Origin: CAZPYT01 sp964590955
GTDB taxonomy: Bacteria > Patescibacteriota > WWE3 > UBA101185 > UBA10185
Assembly: GCA_964590955.1 (NCBI GenBank)
Contig: CAZPYT010000004.1
Coordinates: 1-46,416, forward strand
Reading direction: 5' to 3'
Length of the DNA: 46,416 nucleotides
The notes under the pieces were generated by a model. The model did not search any database and was not told the origin of the DNA. It worked only from the letters and a program-made list of their open reading frames with translations. Numbering within the stretch: the first letter of the stretch is position 1; every line of letters starts with the position of its first letter. Shown here one piece after another: positions 32,983 to 40,631 of the stretch. The position numbers were made by a program, and so were the translations under genes.

Positions 32983-34629
32983 TTATTTAATATCTTCTCT
33001 CATACCGATTGTTGACGTGGCCACCAAATCCCCCTCAGTTTTAAAAGTTTTGATGTTTAATTTTTTCAAAAGTCTGTAGAACAACTCAATTTCTTTGACT
33101 TTAAACAACCATGTTAGTGAAATATAGGTTGCCATCCCAAAAAAAGCGGCGATAGCAGTTAAGAATAATAGAGGTATTACCCTGGTTGTATCAAAAACAA
33201 ATTGATCAAGTAATTTCAGAGGTAAATATAATGCTATTCCCATAAAAAGTGCTGCATAACTGATTTTTGTAAAAGGCACAATCAATGCATCCCATTCTAT
33301 TCCTCCAACCTTTGATCTCAAGAGTGCAAGCAGAATAATAAAAGTAATAATTGATGTAATTGAAAAAGATAATGCTATTGCCCATACACCAAGTTTCATA
33401 TATTCCACGAACAGCAGGGTAATAAAAATATTTAGAAATAGTGTCAATGTGCTGACTTTTACCGGAGTGTTAGTGTCTTTTAGCGCATAAAACGCTCTGG
33501 TAATTAGGTAAATGCCGCTTTGTGCAAAAATTCCCAAACTAAAAAATGCCAACGCATATGATGTTTTTACTGTGGCTTCCCAGGGAAATGTTGCTGCCCC
33601 ATAAACAATTCTAACTACAGGTACACGCAAAATTAACAATATTACACTTGCAGGTATAACCAAATACATCATTTGATGAAACGATGTAATAAAGGTTTTT
33701 TTAAAAGCGCTCAGGTTTAAGTCATCTCCTTCTTCAGACAAGGTAGGCAAGCTGGCATGTGCTATTGAAAATCCGAAAAGGTGTACAGGAAAAAATTGTA
33801 GCTGGTTGGCAAATTTTAGATGTACTACTGCCGACGTAGAAATCAAAATAGCAAAACTGTTATTTATTGTAGAAATTAAATTGTTGATTAATACGCTGCC
33901 TATTCTTGAAGGCATTAGCTTAAAAATTTCGGCTGTACCGTTTTTGTGAAAGCGCAATCTAAGCAGTTCGTAATTAATACTTATTTTCCTAAGCATTGGT
34001 AGTTGTACCATAAAATGCAGCACTGCCCCTATTACAACACCAATTGCCGGTCCATAAATGCCCAGAGGTTTTGCCAAAAATATAATTCCGGCGATCATTC
34101 CCAGGTTGTACATAATTGGTGCAATTGCCGGTATCAAAAAATGTTTAAATGATTGAAGAATGCTGGTAATGATACTGCTGACAACCAGTAAAATTTGTGC
34201 AGCCAGCATAATTCTCATTAAAAAAGTTCCCAGGCGGATACTATCTTCGTCAAATTTACCCACAGACAGCAGCCTCATTATAATTGGAGCTGCAAAAAAA
34301 ATGACTGTAGCTAAAATAACAAAGAAACCTAAGGTGATGTTAATCATCGAAGACGCGGTATCCCATGCCTTTTCTTTATTTTTCTTATACATGGTTGTAA
34401 AGACGGGGATGAAAACTGTGGACAACGCACCTACAACAAGCACAGAGTAAATTAAATCCGGTATTCGATCAGCAGTGTAAAAAACCGCCAGCTCTTTGGA
34501 GTCGCCAAAAAAAGTAGCCATTAAACGACCTTTAACAAAACCAAGAACAGCATTAATTCCGCTTGCCACGGATAAAACGGCAGCTGCAGATAAAATTGAT
34601 TTTTGGGTAATAGCAATATTTTTTAGCAT
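32983..34629 (-). CDS. murJ: Lipid II flippase MurJ
   Basis: 548-residue MOP-superfamily exporter with about 14 transmembrane helices. The N-terminus SAAAVLSVASGINAVLGFVKGRLMATFFG carries the conserved Arg-containing motif, followed by DRIPDLIYSVLVVGALSTVFIPV, the MviN signature. It flips lipid-linked peptidoglycan precursors, fitting MurT/GatD and the LCP protein in the same window. A short charged C-terminal tail follows the last helix. Confidence 0.95.
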   Translation of the reverse strand: MLKNIAITQKSILSAAAVLSVASGINAVLGFVKGRLMATFFGDSKELAVFYTADRIPDLIYSVLVVGALSTVFIPVFTTMYKKNKEKAWDTASSMINITLGFFVILATVIFFAAPIIMRLLSVGKFDEDSIRLGTFLMRIMLAAQILLVVSSIITSILQSFKHFLIPAIAPIMYNLGMIAGIIFLAKPLGIYGPAIGVVIGAVLHFMVQLPMLRKISINYELLRLRFHKNGTAEIFKLMPSRIGSVLINNLISTINNSFAILISTSAVVHLKFANQLQFFPVHLFGFSIAHASLPTLSEEGDDLNLSAFKKTFITSFHQMMYLVIPASVILLILRVPVVRIVYGAATFPWEATVKTSYALAFFSLGIFAQSGIYLITRAFYALKDTNTPVKVSTLTLFLNIFITLLFVEYMKLGVWAIALSFSITSIITFIILLALLRSKVGGIEWDALIVPFTKISYAALFMGIALYLPLKLLDQFVFDTTRVIPLLFLTAIAAFFGMATYISLTWLFKVKEIELFYRLLKKLNIKTFKTEGDLVATSTIGMREDIK

Positions 34630-34685
34630 GTTCTATGTGGTATTTTACCTAATGTTCTTTGGATTATAAAGGGTGGTTTTGTTAT

Positions 34686-34726
34686 GAAAAAAAACAGGAA
34701 CCGTAAACTTTTTATTCACGATTCCT
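34686..34726 (-). terminator. Terminator after the two-gene membrane cassette
   Basis: On the minus strand AGGAATCGT pairs with ACGGTTCCT (one T-G wobble; plus coordinates 34696-34704 and 34718-34726), followed by GTTTTTTTTC. It ends transcription from the two small membrane genes before murJ. Confidence 0.75.
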
Positions 34727-34733
34727 TGAGTTT

Positions 34734-35063
34734 TTATTTTTCTGCCTTTTGCAGGACCCAGTGTCCTAGATATGCTGCAGCACATCCCCCAATAATTCCA
34801 GCAGTTACAATTCCAGTGGATATCAGAGTGATAAAGAGATCTTCACTCGGTAGTATGAGAAATGTGCCCAGTGCTATTACTGCCCTGCAACACATAAATA
34901 CTACAATTCCGCCAAGTAGCCCAATCAATAGTCGCGGTTGGGGTTTGAAGTCCTCATTAAGAAGTCCCCATACTGTCGCGGGAATTATGTACATTGGCAT
35001 ACCTATGAAAAAGCTTACAAGTGCAGTTATGCCTACCGCAATACAGATCAGTAAAGGTAGCAT
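34734..35063 (-). CDS. Small polytopic membrane protein (cassette gene 2)
   Basis: 109 residues with three or four membrane segments (LLICIAVGITALVSFFIGMPMY, LIGLLGGIVVFMCCRAVIALGTF, LISTGIVTAGIIGGCAAAYLG). No family recognised. AAGGGAGAAGAA precedes the ATG. It follows the other cassette gene by 10 nt and is closed by a terminator. Confidence 0.6.
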   Translation of the reverse strand: MLPLLICIAVGITALVSFFIGMPMYIIPATVWGLLNEDFKPQPRLLIGLLGGIVVFMCCRAVIALGTFLILPSEDLFITLISTGIVTAGIIGGCAAAYLGHWVLQKAEK

Positions 35064-35073
35064 TTCTTCTCCC

Positions 35074-35421
35074 TTATCTTTTAGTAATTTGATCTATGAG
35101 CCCCTTGATGCCCTTTGTCATAAACCAAAGTGAAATCATTGTAAGGATAGTTGTCCCGTTGCCCATCGCATACAAAGATGCGAAGTTCCCACTGACCGTA
35201 TAACCCAGTGCCCTGGCTGCGAAAGATACAAAAAATACGGCTAATATACCCGACAGTGCAGGAACAGAAAAGTAGCACGTTTCGGCGAAAGTTGGGAGTT
35301 GTGGTTCCTTTTCTTTCATAATTTCCACAACTATATTTATCGCGATCAGTGCAAAAAATACAATGCCTCCGCAAACAAACCCGGCAACTACGATAACGAT
35401 AGCCGTTTCTAAATTAAACAT
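35074..35421 (-). CDS. Small polytopic membrane protein (cassette gene 1)
   Basis: 115 residues from ATG 35421, with three hydrophobic segments (AIVIVVAGFVCGGIVFFALIAI, PALSGILAVFFVSFAARALG, GTTILTMISLWFMTKG). Not recognised. The start is fixed by AAAGGA 8 nt upstream; the longer frame to 35538 would run through the promoter and a terminator. A near-consensus promoter lies 38 nt upstream. Confidence 0.6.
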   Translation of the reverse strand: MFNLETAIVIVVAGFVCGGIVFFALIAINIVVEIMKEKEPQLPTFAETCYFSVPALSGILAVFFVSFAARALGYTVSGNFASLYAMGNGTTILTMISLWFMTKGIKGLIDQITKR

Positions 35422-35458
35422 AGTAATTTCCTTTCTATTCAATGTGGATTTTGTAAGT

Positions 35459-35487
35459 ATTATACGCGGTTTCACGCTATGGGTCAA
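35459..35487 (-). promoter_or_regulatory. Strong promoter of the two-gene membrane cassette
   Basis: Minus-strand TTGACC (35482-35487), a 17-bp spacer and TATAAT (35459-35464): 11 of 12 consensus matches, among the strongest promoters in the window. Leader of about 30 nt with a Shine-Dalgarno. Confidence 0.8.
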
Positions 35488-35500
35488 GTCTGGCGTGCGG

Positions 35501-35530
35501 TAATATAAAAAAAGAGCCCCAGCCGGCTCT
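35501..35530 (-). terminator. Terminator upstream of the membrane cassette
   Basis: AGAGCC (35513-35518) and GGCTCT (35525-35530) with a 6-nt loop; on the minus strand it is followed by TTTTTTTATATTA. It lies upstream of the cassette promoter with no minus-strand gene before it, so it works as an insulator or belongs to an unseen transcript. Confidence 0.6.
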
Positions 35531-35611
35531 AAAAGCAATCACTTGCCCTTTTGACTATAGCATTATAGTACCCTCTTGCTGCAAGGTCAATGTTTTTGCT
35601 ATAAATTTCTC

Positions 35612-35842
35612 ATGACAAAAGAACTACCTACAAAAATTGATTTACTTCGAGAGGATCTCAAAAAGCTAATGTCGCAGCGTGAGAAAATTCAGATGGAAAA
35701 AGGCATGGCCGCAGAACACAATAAAGATCTGCGAGAAAATGCAGACTATGATTATTGGCTTGAACGTGAACAAACCATTACGGCTAGGATTAGACGTTTG
35801 ACTGCTGAGATTGAAACTTTGTATAAAAAGCTCAGTAAATAG
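35612..35842 (+). CDS. GreA/GreB N-terminal coiled-coil domain protein (mini-Gre)
   Basis: 76 residues that match only the N-terminal coiled coil of GreA: two helices (KIDLLREDLKKLMSQREKIQ and the one starting LEREQTITARIRRLTAEIET) joined by the acidic tip NKDLRENADYDYW. Asp39 and Glu42 correspond to the catalytic acidic residues of GreA (DL-x-ENAEY). The FKBP-like C-terminal domain that binds RNA polymerase is missing. It could enter the polymerase secondary channel or be a regulator of another kind. ATG 35612 is chosen since TATAAA lies exactly 6 nt before it; the earlier ATG at 35576 is upstream of that box. Confidence 0.7.
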   Translation: MTKELPTKIDLLREDLKKLMSQREKIQMEKGMAAEHNKDLRENADYDYWLEREQTITARIRRLTAEIETLYKKLSK

Positions 35843-35884
35843 TATTTCCCAAACCAAAAAACATATGCTATGATACGCAACGTT

Positions 35885-36196
35885 ATGGCAAATATTAAAT
35901 CTGCGAAGAAGGCAATCAGATCTTCCGCAAGAAAAAAACAATACAATTTAGCGTGGAAAAAGCAAATTAAAGCAGTTTCAAAAGCACTGCAGACCGGGCT
36001 GTCCGGTAAAAAAGCTGATGTAGAAGCTTTAACAAAGGATTTGACAAAGCTGCAAAAACTTTTGGATAAGGCCGCAAATAAAAAAGTAGTACACATAAAC
36101 AAGGCAAATAGACTAAAATCAAGATATGCCCTTAAAATTTCTGGAATCGCTACAAAAGCTGAAGGAAAAACTGCCAAGTCTTCCAGCAGAAAATAA
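35885..36196 (+). CDS. rpsT: 30S ribosomal protein S20
   Basis: 103 residues, Lys/Ala-rich: MANIKSAKKAIRSSARKKQYN is the classic S20 start, followed by helices and the C-terminal KVVHINKANRLKSRYALKI (usual HKNKAARxKSRL). It binds 16S rRNA. ATG 35885 gives the canonical N-terminus; the upstream ATG at 35870 was rejected. TATGAT lies 10 nt before the start. Its last 71 nt overlap the start of the pilN-like gene in another frame. Confidence 0.95.
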   Translation: MANIKSAKKAIRSSARKKQYNLAWKKQIKAVSKALQTGLSGKKADVEALTKDLTKLQKLLDKAANKKVVHINKANRLKSRYALKISGIATKAEGKTAKSSSRK

Positions 36197-36773
36197 AAGC
36201 GAGGAAGAAATTGCAGCAAATCTAAGCCCTAATCTTCTTAATCCCTTATCTTTAAAAGGAACGCTGGTTGATGCCAGTCCTAAAATTGTCCGCGTGACAA
36301 CAAACCTTGTGCATATTGTCGCCTTTCTATTTTTAGTGTTTTTTTCCATTAGTTATTTTCTAGATCGTCAGCTAAATACAATGGCTTTAACAAGGGACGA
36401 TCTTATTCTTAAAATTGATGCCAGTTCCGGTGTAATCCAGCAAGCACGTGAGGTTACTGAATTAATTGATATCTACAAAAACTCAACAGCTGCTTATCCA
36501 AAAACTTACCCTATACTCAGAAAAGTATTAGATACTTTTAATAAGTACTCTCTGATAAAAAACATTACTTATACACGCGACCAAAATTATTTTGATGTGT
36601 ATTCTAATAGTAATTCTGCACTTAACTATGCGTTATTAATAAATGATTTGTTAGAAGTTGAAGGAATTACAGAAGTCGTCATAGATTCCGTTAATTTAAA
36701 AGTCGCGCGTGAACGAAACTTTGAAGCCCGGTTGCAGGTAAAATTTGATTTACACAAGACACTATATGAATAA
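36126..36773 (+). CDS. PilN-like type IV pilus assembly protein
   Basis: 215 residues: a cytoplasmic N-terminus (MPLKFLESLQKLKEKLPSLP), one transmembrane helix at about 62-80 (HIVAFLFLVFFSISYFL), a coiled segment and a ferredoxin-like outer domain ending in LQVKFDLHKTLYE. Size, topology and the following pilO-like gene support PilN, although sequence similarity is low. The frame overlaps rpsT by 71 nt and has no other start codon until Met86, after the membrane helix, so the overlap seems real. It would pair with a PilM-like protein such as the one at 16249. Confidence 0.65.
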   Translation: MPLKFLESLQKLKEKLPSLPAENKSEEEIAANLSPNLLNPLSLKGTLVDASPKIVRVTTNLVHIVAFLFLVFFSISYFLDRQLNTMALTRDDLILKIDASSGVIQQAREVTELIDIYKNSTAAYPKTYPILRKVLDTFNKYSLIKNITYTRDQNYFDVYSNSNSALNYALLINDLLEVEGITEVVIDSVNLKVARERNFEARLQVKFDLHKTLYE

Positions 36774-37326
36774 CGAAATTAATAAAACAATTACCGCATA
36801 TAAAAGGCGGCTCGAAGATAAACAAGTAAACAATGCAATTTACAGCATATTTTTAGTGATAACGATTTTTGTTTATGGTGGTTTTGGTTTGTACTCTTTC
36901 TATAAAACAATTAGGGTAAAATACACTACGTATACAGATCTAAAGCAGTTGAATACAAATCTCGAGAATAAATTGCAGAGTTTGTCGACAATTAGAAAAT
37001 CTTTGTCAGACGCTGATCCTTATGTTCAAGAACTACTTAAGACGGTTCCGCTAAAACCTGAAGTTGAAAAATACGTTGTAGATATTACATCAACATCTGC
37101 CGGAGCGGGATACAAAACTAATTCTCTTAATGTCCAGATGTCTGAAGATACTGTTACAGTTTTTATGATTAGAAATGAGGGCCCTTCGGCTACATTTGCC
37201 CAACTAATTGAGAATATTGAAAATTTAGAAAGGATGAGTGTTGTTACAAGATTTAATATGTCCATGGACGATTCTTTTGCTAGAAATAATATGGATGTAA
37301 CTGTATTTCAGTTGAAGGCAGAGTGA
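36766..37326 (+). CDS. PilO-like type IV pilus assembly protein
   Basis: 186 residues from ATG 36766: a charged N-terminus (NKTITAYKRRLEDKQVNN), one transmembrane helix at about 25-45, a coiled coil (LKQLNTNLENKLQSLSTIRKSL) and a ferredoxin-like domain with FAQLIENIENLERMSVVTRFNM, typical of PilO. The start overlaps the pilN stop by 8 nt. PilN and PilO form the inner-membrane alignment complex of type IV pili. Confidence 0.7.
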   Translation: MNNEINKTITAYKRRLEDKQVNNAIYSIFLVITIFVYGGFGLYSFYKTIRVKYTTYTDLKQLNTNLENKLQSLSTIRKSLSDADPYVQELLKTVPLKPEVEKYVVDITSTSAGAGYKTNSLNVQMSEDTVTVFMIRNEGPSATFAQLIENIENLERMSVVTRFNMSMDDSFARNNMDVTVFQLKAE

Positions 37327-37514
37327 TGAATAAGCTTTTATATTTATTGTTAATTTTAATAATTGTTGGTATATTATGGATAGGCTCAAGATTTTGGGAA
37401 TTTTCGAGTGCTACTTATGTAAACGATACTTACGAGCAGAAAACAATCAATTATGTCGGGAAGATTGATCTTGAGTTGCTGAAGAAGGAGTTTCAACCTG
37501 CCAATGAATACTAG
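37326..37514 (+). CDS. Small single-pass membrane protein
   Basis: 62 residues with an N-terminal membrane helix (LLYLLLILIIVGILWIGSRF) and a 40-residue outer tail. The position after pilO hints at a PilP-like or pilus-accessory role, but sequence does not show it. The ATG overlaps the pilO stop by 1 nt (TGATG), and its end overlaps the next gene by 11 nt, so all four are one translational unit. Confidence 0.6.
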   Translation: MNKLLYLLLILIIVGILWIGSRFWEFSSATYVNDTYEQKTINYVGKIDLELLKKEFQPANEY

Positions 37515-38025
37515 TACACAGGCACAAAAAGGATTTAAAACATTTTTACTAACACTGATAATATCGTTGGCGGTATTTAGTGCGATATATTATGTTGTGA
37601 ATTCAAGTAGCTCTTCAGGTTCTGATTATTCTTCTTCTGAAACTGATTACACTTCCTCCACTTATGTAAAGACGGATTCTGCACAGGCAGGTACTCTTGG
37701 TGCCAGTGATTCTGCTGCCGATAACGTTAAGAAGCCAACTCCCAAATCACAGGAAACCAGCGTTTTCAAGGAATTGGCTTCAGCCGATATGCATGTTGCC
37801 CAGCGACAGGTTCTAGCCGGATCCGACGATACTTTGGATGTTTACGAAGAGGATGATGCTGCCGAAAGTACGGTTCCGGATACCGGTCTTGTAAGTCCAA
37901 CTTACGGTTTACTTTTTAGTCTTGTCGCGTTGAGTTTAGCTGCTTATGTTTTCTACATTGGCCCCAGAAGATCAGCACTTTCTGCTTTCGAAAAAGACAT
38001 TTTGGATGAGCTGGATAAATACTAA
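37504..38025 (+). CDS. Surface protein with VPDTG sorting-like motif
   Basis: 173 residues. An N-terminal membrane segment (12-32) is followed by a Ser/Thr/Tyr-rich region at 33-60 that looks like a surface linker. VPDTG is at 124-128, then a hydrophobic helix at 133-152 and GPRR at 153-156. The order motif, helix, basic stop is the sortase sorting signal (LPxTG-like). Unusually, 17 more residues (SALSAFEKDILDELDKY) follow. A sortase gene lies tail to tail with it. It ends the pilN-pilO unit, so it may be an anchored component of the pilus-like structure. Confidence 0.6.
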   Translation: MNTSTQAQKGFKTFLLTLIISLAVFSAIYYVVNSSSSSGSDYSSSETDYTSSTYVKTDSAQAGTLGASDSAADNVKKPTPKSQETSVFKELASADMHVAQRQVLAGSDDTLDVYEEDDAAESTVPDTGLVSPTYGLLFSLVALSLAAYVFYIGPRRSALSAFEKDILDELDKY

Positions 38026-38802
38026 TTAGTTAGAAACAATCACTGCATTTACCAACAATCTTTTCATTTTTGTACCCGCAGGTGAACAAGTCATTAGCGT
38101 TATGGTAGATTCGTTTAGGTATTTTGGTTTAAATTCTGCCAGGGGGTCTACTTCTGTAGGTTTGACTTCGTGTTTGGACTCAACGACATATTTTAAATCT
38201 TTATTGTTGATATTAATTATTATTTCATCTCCGGGTTTAAGATTGTTTAAAGTTGAAAATATTGTTTTGTAATTTTTCGAATTAAAAAACCAAGGCAATA
38301 CTGAGTGGCCAAATATAAATGAATTTCCAATTTCTCCGGGGAGCTCTGTTTTTGGGTAATGCCCCAGCGCTTTGTCCGGATTTAATGATTTGGCATTTGT
38401 TTCTACCAGAGCATCCTTGATGCCTAGTTTTGGTATTGTAATTCTGAAGTAATCGGGGATATTAGCAGTTTTGTTTCCCAGCACGTTTGATTTATCTCGC
38501 GGCAGATACTCAGTTTCTAAAGACAAGTCATTTTTTGCACGACTACTGCCCTCAAGTTCGTTGAACTGAAAATTGTAAAAACCAGCAGTTCGTCCGAGGA
38601 TAGTGGCATTATCTATTACCTGAATATTTTCATCTTGGGTTTTAAAAACAAACAAAGGTAAAATCACTTGGGTTGCCATTACAAACAATCCGCTGAAAAC
38701 TAGAATAGAAGGGAGCACCCTCGATTTAATCACAAAATTTTTGCTCATTTCTTTATATATTGGATCAAAACCTGTGTCTTTCACGTAAACTTTTTTAGTC
38801 AT
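38026..38802 (-). CDS. Sortase with N-terminal membrane anchor
   Basis: 258 residues from ATG 38802: a transmembrane helix at about 30-52, a linker, then the sortase beta-barrel starting at DYFRITIPKLGIKDALVE. Catalytic residues are visible: His166 in FIFGHSV, Cys239 in ITLMTC and Arg248 in KMKRLLVNA. NNLKPGDEIII is the usual strand after the His. The start overlaps the holA stop by 8 nt, so they are co-transcribed. Its likely substrate is the convergent neighbour with VPDTG. The class cannot be fixed by eye. Confidence 0.88.
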   Translation of the reverse strand: MTKKVYVKDTGFDPIYKEMSKNFVIKSRVLPSILVFSGLFVMATQVILPLFVFKTQDENIQVIDNATILGRTAGFYNFQFNELEGSSRAKNDLSLETEYLPRDKSNVLGNKTANIPDYFRITIPKLGIKDALVETNAKSLNPDKALGHYPKTELPGEIGNSFIFGHSVLPWFFNSKNYKTIFSTLNNLKPGDEIIININNKDLKYVVESKHEVKPTEVDPLAEFKPKYLNESTITLMTCSPAGTKMKRLLVNAVIVSN

Positions 38803-39496
38803 TGCAGATTTTCTCAACCAAATAAGGAATTGCAAGATCCTTGTCAATTTTTCCGGTTTTAAGGTCCTTGTCTGTTTTGTAACACTCTTTGAAAATATTT
38901 AATATCTCGAATTTTGTAAAATTATTTGCTTGCCGCTCGGATTTATCACGGCCATATCCTTTTTTAACCTGAAATTCATTTGTATTGAATTTTGCATGGG
39001 TAACATTACGCAACCCGTATAAGATCATTGAAAATATATAAAACGGGTCATTGTCCTCGTCAATTAGAGTTTTGTATTCTTCGTATGCTTTAAATCTATT
39101 TTTATAAAAGACACTGTCTACAAAATCAAAAACATTAGATTTTGTTTCTTTTGTATTACTGATAACCTTTGCTTTGAATTTTGCTGCGGTCTTTATAAAA
39201 TCGTTGGAATTTCCCAACGTGCCTGAAGCTAGAATTATTAACGTGGCTGTATCAGGCGTTTTCTTAATAACCTCTGCGTAGGCATCAAACCCGGCAATTT
39301 TTGTACCCGGAACTTTTAAGACGACAAAGGGAGGATTTCCAAAAAGGTCAAACGATACTAGGTTTTCATATAGCTCTCGTGGTTCTATATCCTCAATATT
39401 TTTTTCAATTATGTGCTCGGATGCTGAGTTGTTCTTTTGGTTAATTATCAGTTTTCTTGATTTTGAATAATCTGTTCCATGTACTATGTAAATCAT
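38795..39496 (-). CDS. holA: DNA polymerase III delta subunit-like protein (short HolA)
   Basis: 233 residues, against about 340 in typical HolA. The N-terminus MIYIVHGTDYSKSRKLI takes the place of the usual Y-L-x-GxD motif; NLVSFDLFGNPPFVVLKVPG, LIILASGTLG and the later helix DPFYIFSMILYGLRNVTHAK fit the clamp-loader delta fold. The C-terminal collar domain is shortened. Delta opens the sliding clamp. TATAAT ends exactly 6 nt before the ATG, so the mRNA is probably leaderless. Confidence 0.7.
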   Translation of the reverse strand: MIYIVHGTDYSKSRKLIINQKNNSASEHIIEKNIEDIEPRELYENLVSFDLFGNPPFVVLKVPGTKIAGFDAYAEVIKKTPDTATLIILASGTLGNSNDFIKTAAKFKAKVISNTKETKSNVFDFVDSVFYKNRFKAYEEYKTLIDEDNDPFYIFSMILYGLRNVTHAKFNTNEFQVKKGYGRDKSERQANNFTKFEILNIFKECYKTDKDLKTGKIDKDLAIPYLVEKICND

Positions 39497-39560
39497 ATTT
39501 CTATTATACTTTTTTCACTGAAAACTTTTCTAAAAATCAACTGGTAGTGCTAGCTTGTAC

Positions 39561-40631
39561 TTACTTGTTGGCAAACAAATATCTTTGAACATATGCATGC
39601 AGTTGAGAAAAGTTTCCGGCTTTTGGTACTAATACGTAGCGTCCGCCATATAATTCAGTGTCCACAGGATTGTATAATAATCCGCCCTCATCTGCAGCAC
39701 TTCGATCATCTAAGACAATAGATATTATTTTACTGAAATCAATTTGCTGAGATAAAAGGTAAAAACTCTGAATCGTTTCAAAATTAACATTTGTATCGAC
39801 ATCATTCGCATAAATGTCGTAAAGTTCTTTTAGTTTTGCGGGATTTACTATTGTTTGTAAAGATAACGCCTTAACTTTAATTGCTGCTATAACTTTTTGT
39901 TGTCTTTCCGCTCTGGCGAAATCTGTGTCTTCGCCGTTATTGCCTTTTCTTGATCGTGCGTATTTAAGTGCGGTTTCTCCATTCATAGTTTGCTTTCCTT
40001 CGGTGAATTCAATGGTTTCATAGCGCTCGTTTAGCGGCGCATTTTCTTTTCCTTCAATTGGGTAGAAATGATCAACGAAGGTGCTATCAACATTGATGTC
40101 TATTCCGCCAAGAGTATCGATGACCTTCTTAAATAAATCGAAGTTTACAATCGTATAATAATGTACCGGTACGCCCATAACATCTTTAACCACTTGTCTT
40201 ATGGCATCTCCTCCCGAAACATTGTCTGAGGTGTCAAATTCATTATTTATATACACCTCGTTAATTTTAGATTTTGCACCGCGTGGATCTTCTACCCACA
40301 GATCTCTTGGAAGCGAGATCATAACAACGTCATGATCAACACGCCCTATTGAGATAAACAACAATGTGTCGGTGAGGTAACCTGATTCTGCTGAGCTAAT
40401 AGACCTTTTATCACTGCCTAACAATAAGATGTTTGTTCTACCATCGGTTTCTTCCAGGTCTGCTGCAGAAACTGTGGCTACAATCGAAATCGGATCAAAC
40501 CAGTCTTTTTTACTAGCGATGACCATGCCGCCCCCGACCAATACGGAGCAGAAAATCAAAAAAAGTAGGATCTTTAGTGCAAACATTGATTTTGGCTTAT
40601 CTTGTTTTTTTATTTTTATATCTTTATACAT
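39561..40631 (-). CDS. LytR-CpsA-Psr (LCP) family protein
   Basis: 356 residues from ATG 40631: a short cytoplasmic part, one transmembrane helix (ALKILLFLIFCSVLVGGGMVIA) and an outer LCP domain with NILLLGSDKR, LTDTLLFISIGRVDHDVVMISLPRDL, KINEVYI, LGGIDINV and TALKYARSRKGNNGEDTDFARAERQQKVI. The Arg and Asp residues of the polyprenyl-phosphate site are present. LCP proteins attach glycopolymers to peptidoglycan, which fits the sortases and MurJ/MurT. It overlaps tpiA by 8 nt. Confidence 0.93.
   Translation of the reverse strand: MYKDIKIKKQDKPKSMFALKILLFLIFCSVLVGGGMVIASKKDWFDPISIVATVSAADLEETDGRTNILLLGSDKRSISSAESGYLTDTLLFISIGRVDHDVVMISLPRDLWVEDPRGAKSKINEVYINNEFDTSDNVSGGDAIRQVVKDVMGVPVHYYTIVNFDLFKKVIDTLGGIDINVDSTFVDHFYPIEGKENAPLNERYETIEFTEGKQTMNGETALKYARSRKGNNGEDTDFARAERQQKVIAAIKVKALSLQTIVNPAKLKELYDIYANDVDTNVNFETIQSFYLLSQQIDFSKIISIVLDDRSAADEGGLLYNPVDTELYGGRYVLVPKAGNFSQLHAYVQRYLFANK

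Noticed and set aside
34684..35133. 149-codon plus-strand frame antisense to the membrane cassette
   Set aside because: A shadow of the minus-strand genes, which have Shine-Dalgarno sites, a near-consensus promoter and real membrane segments.
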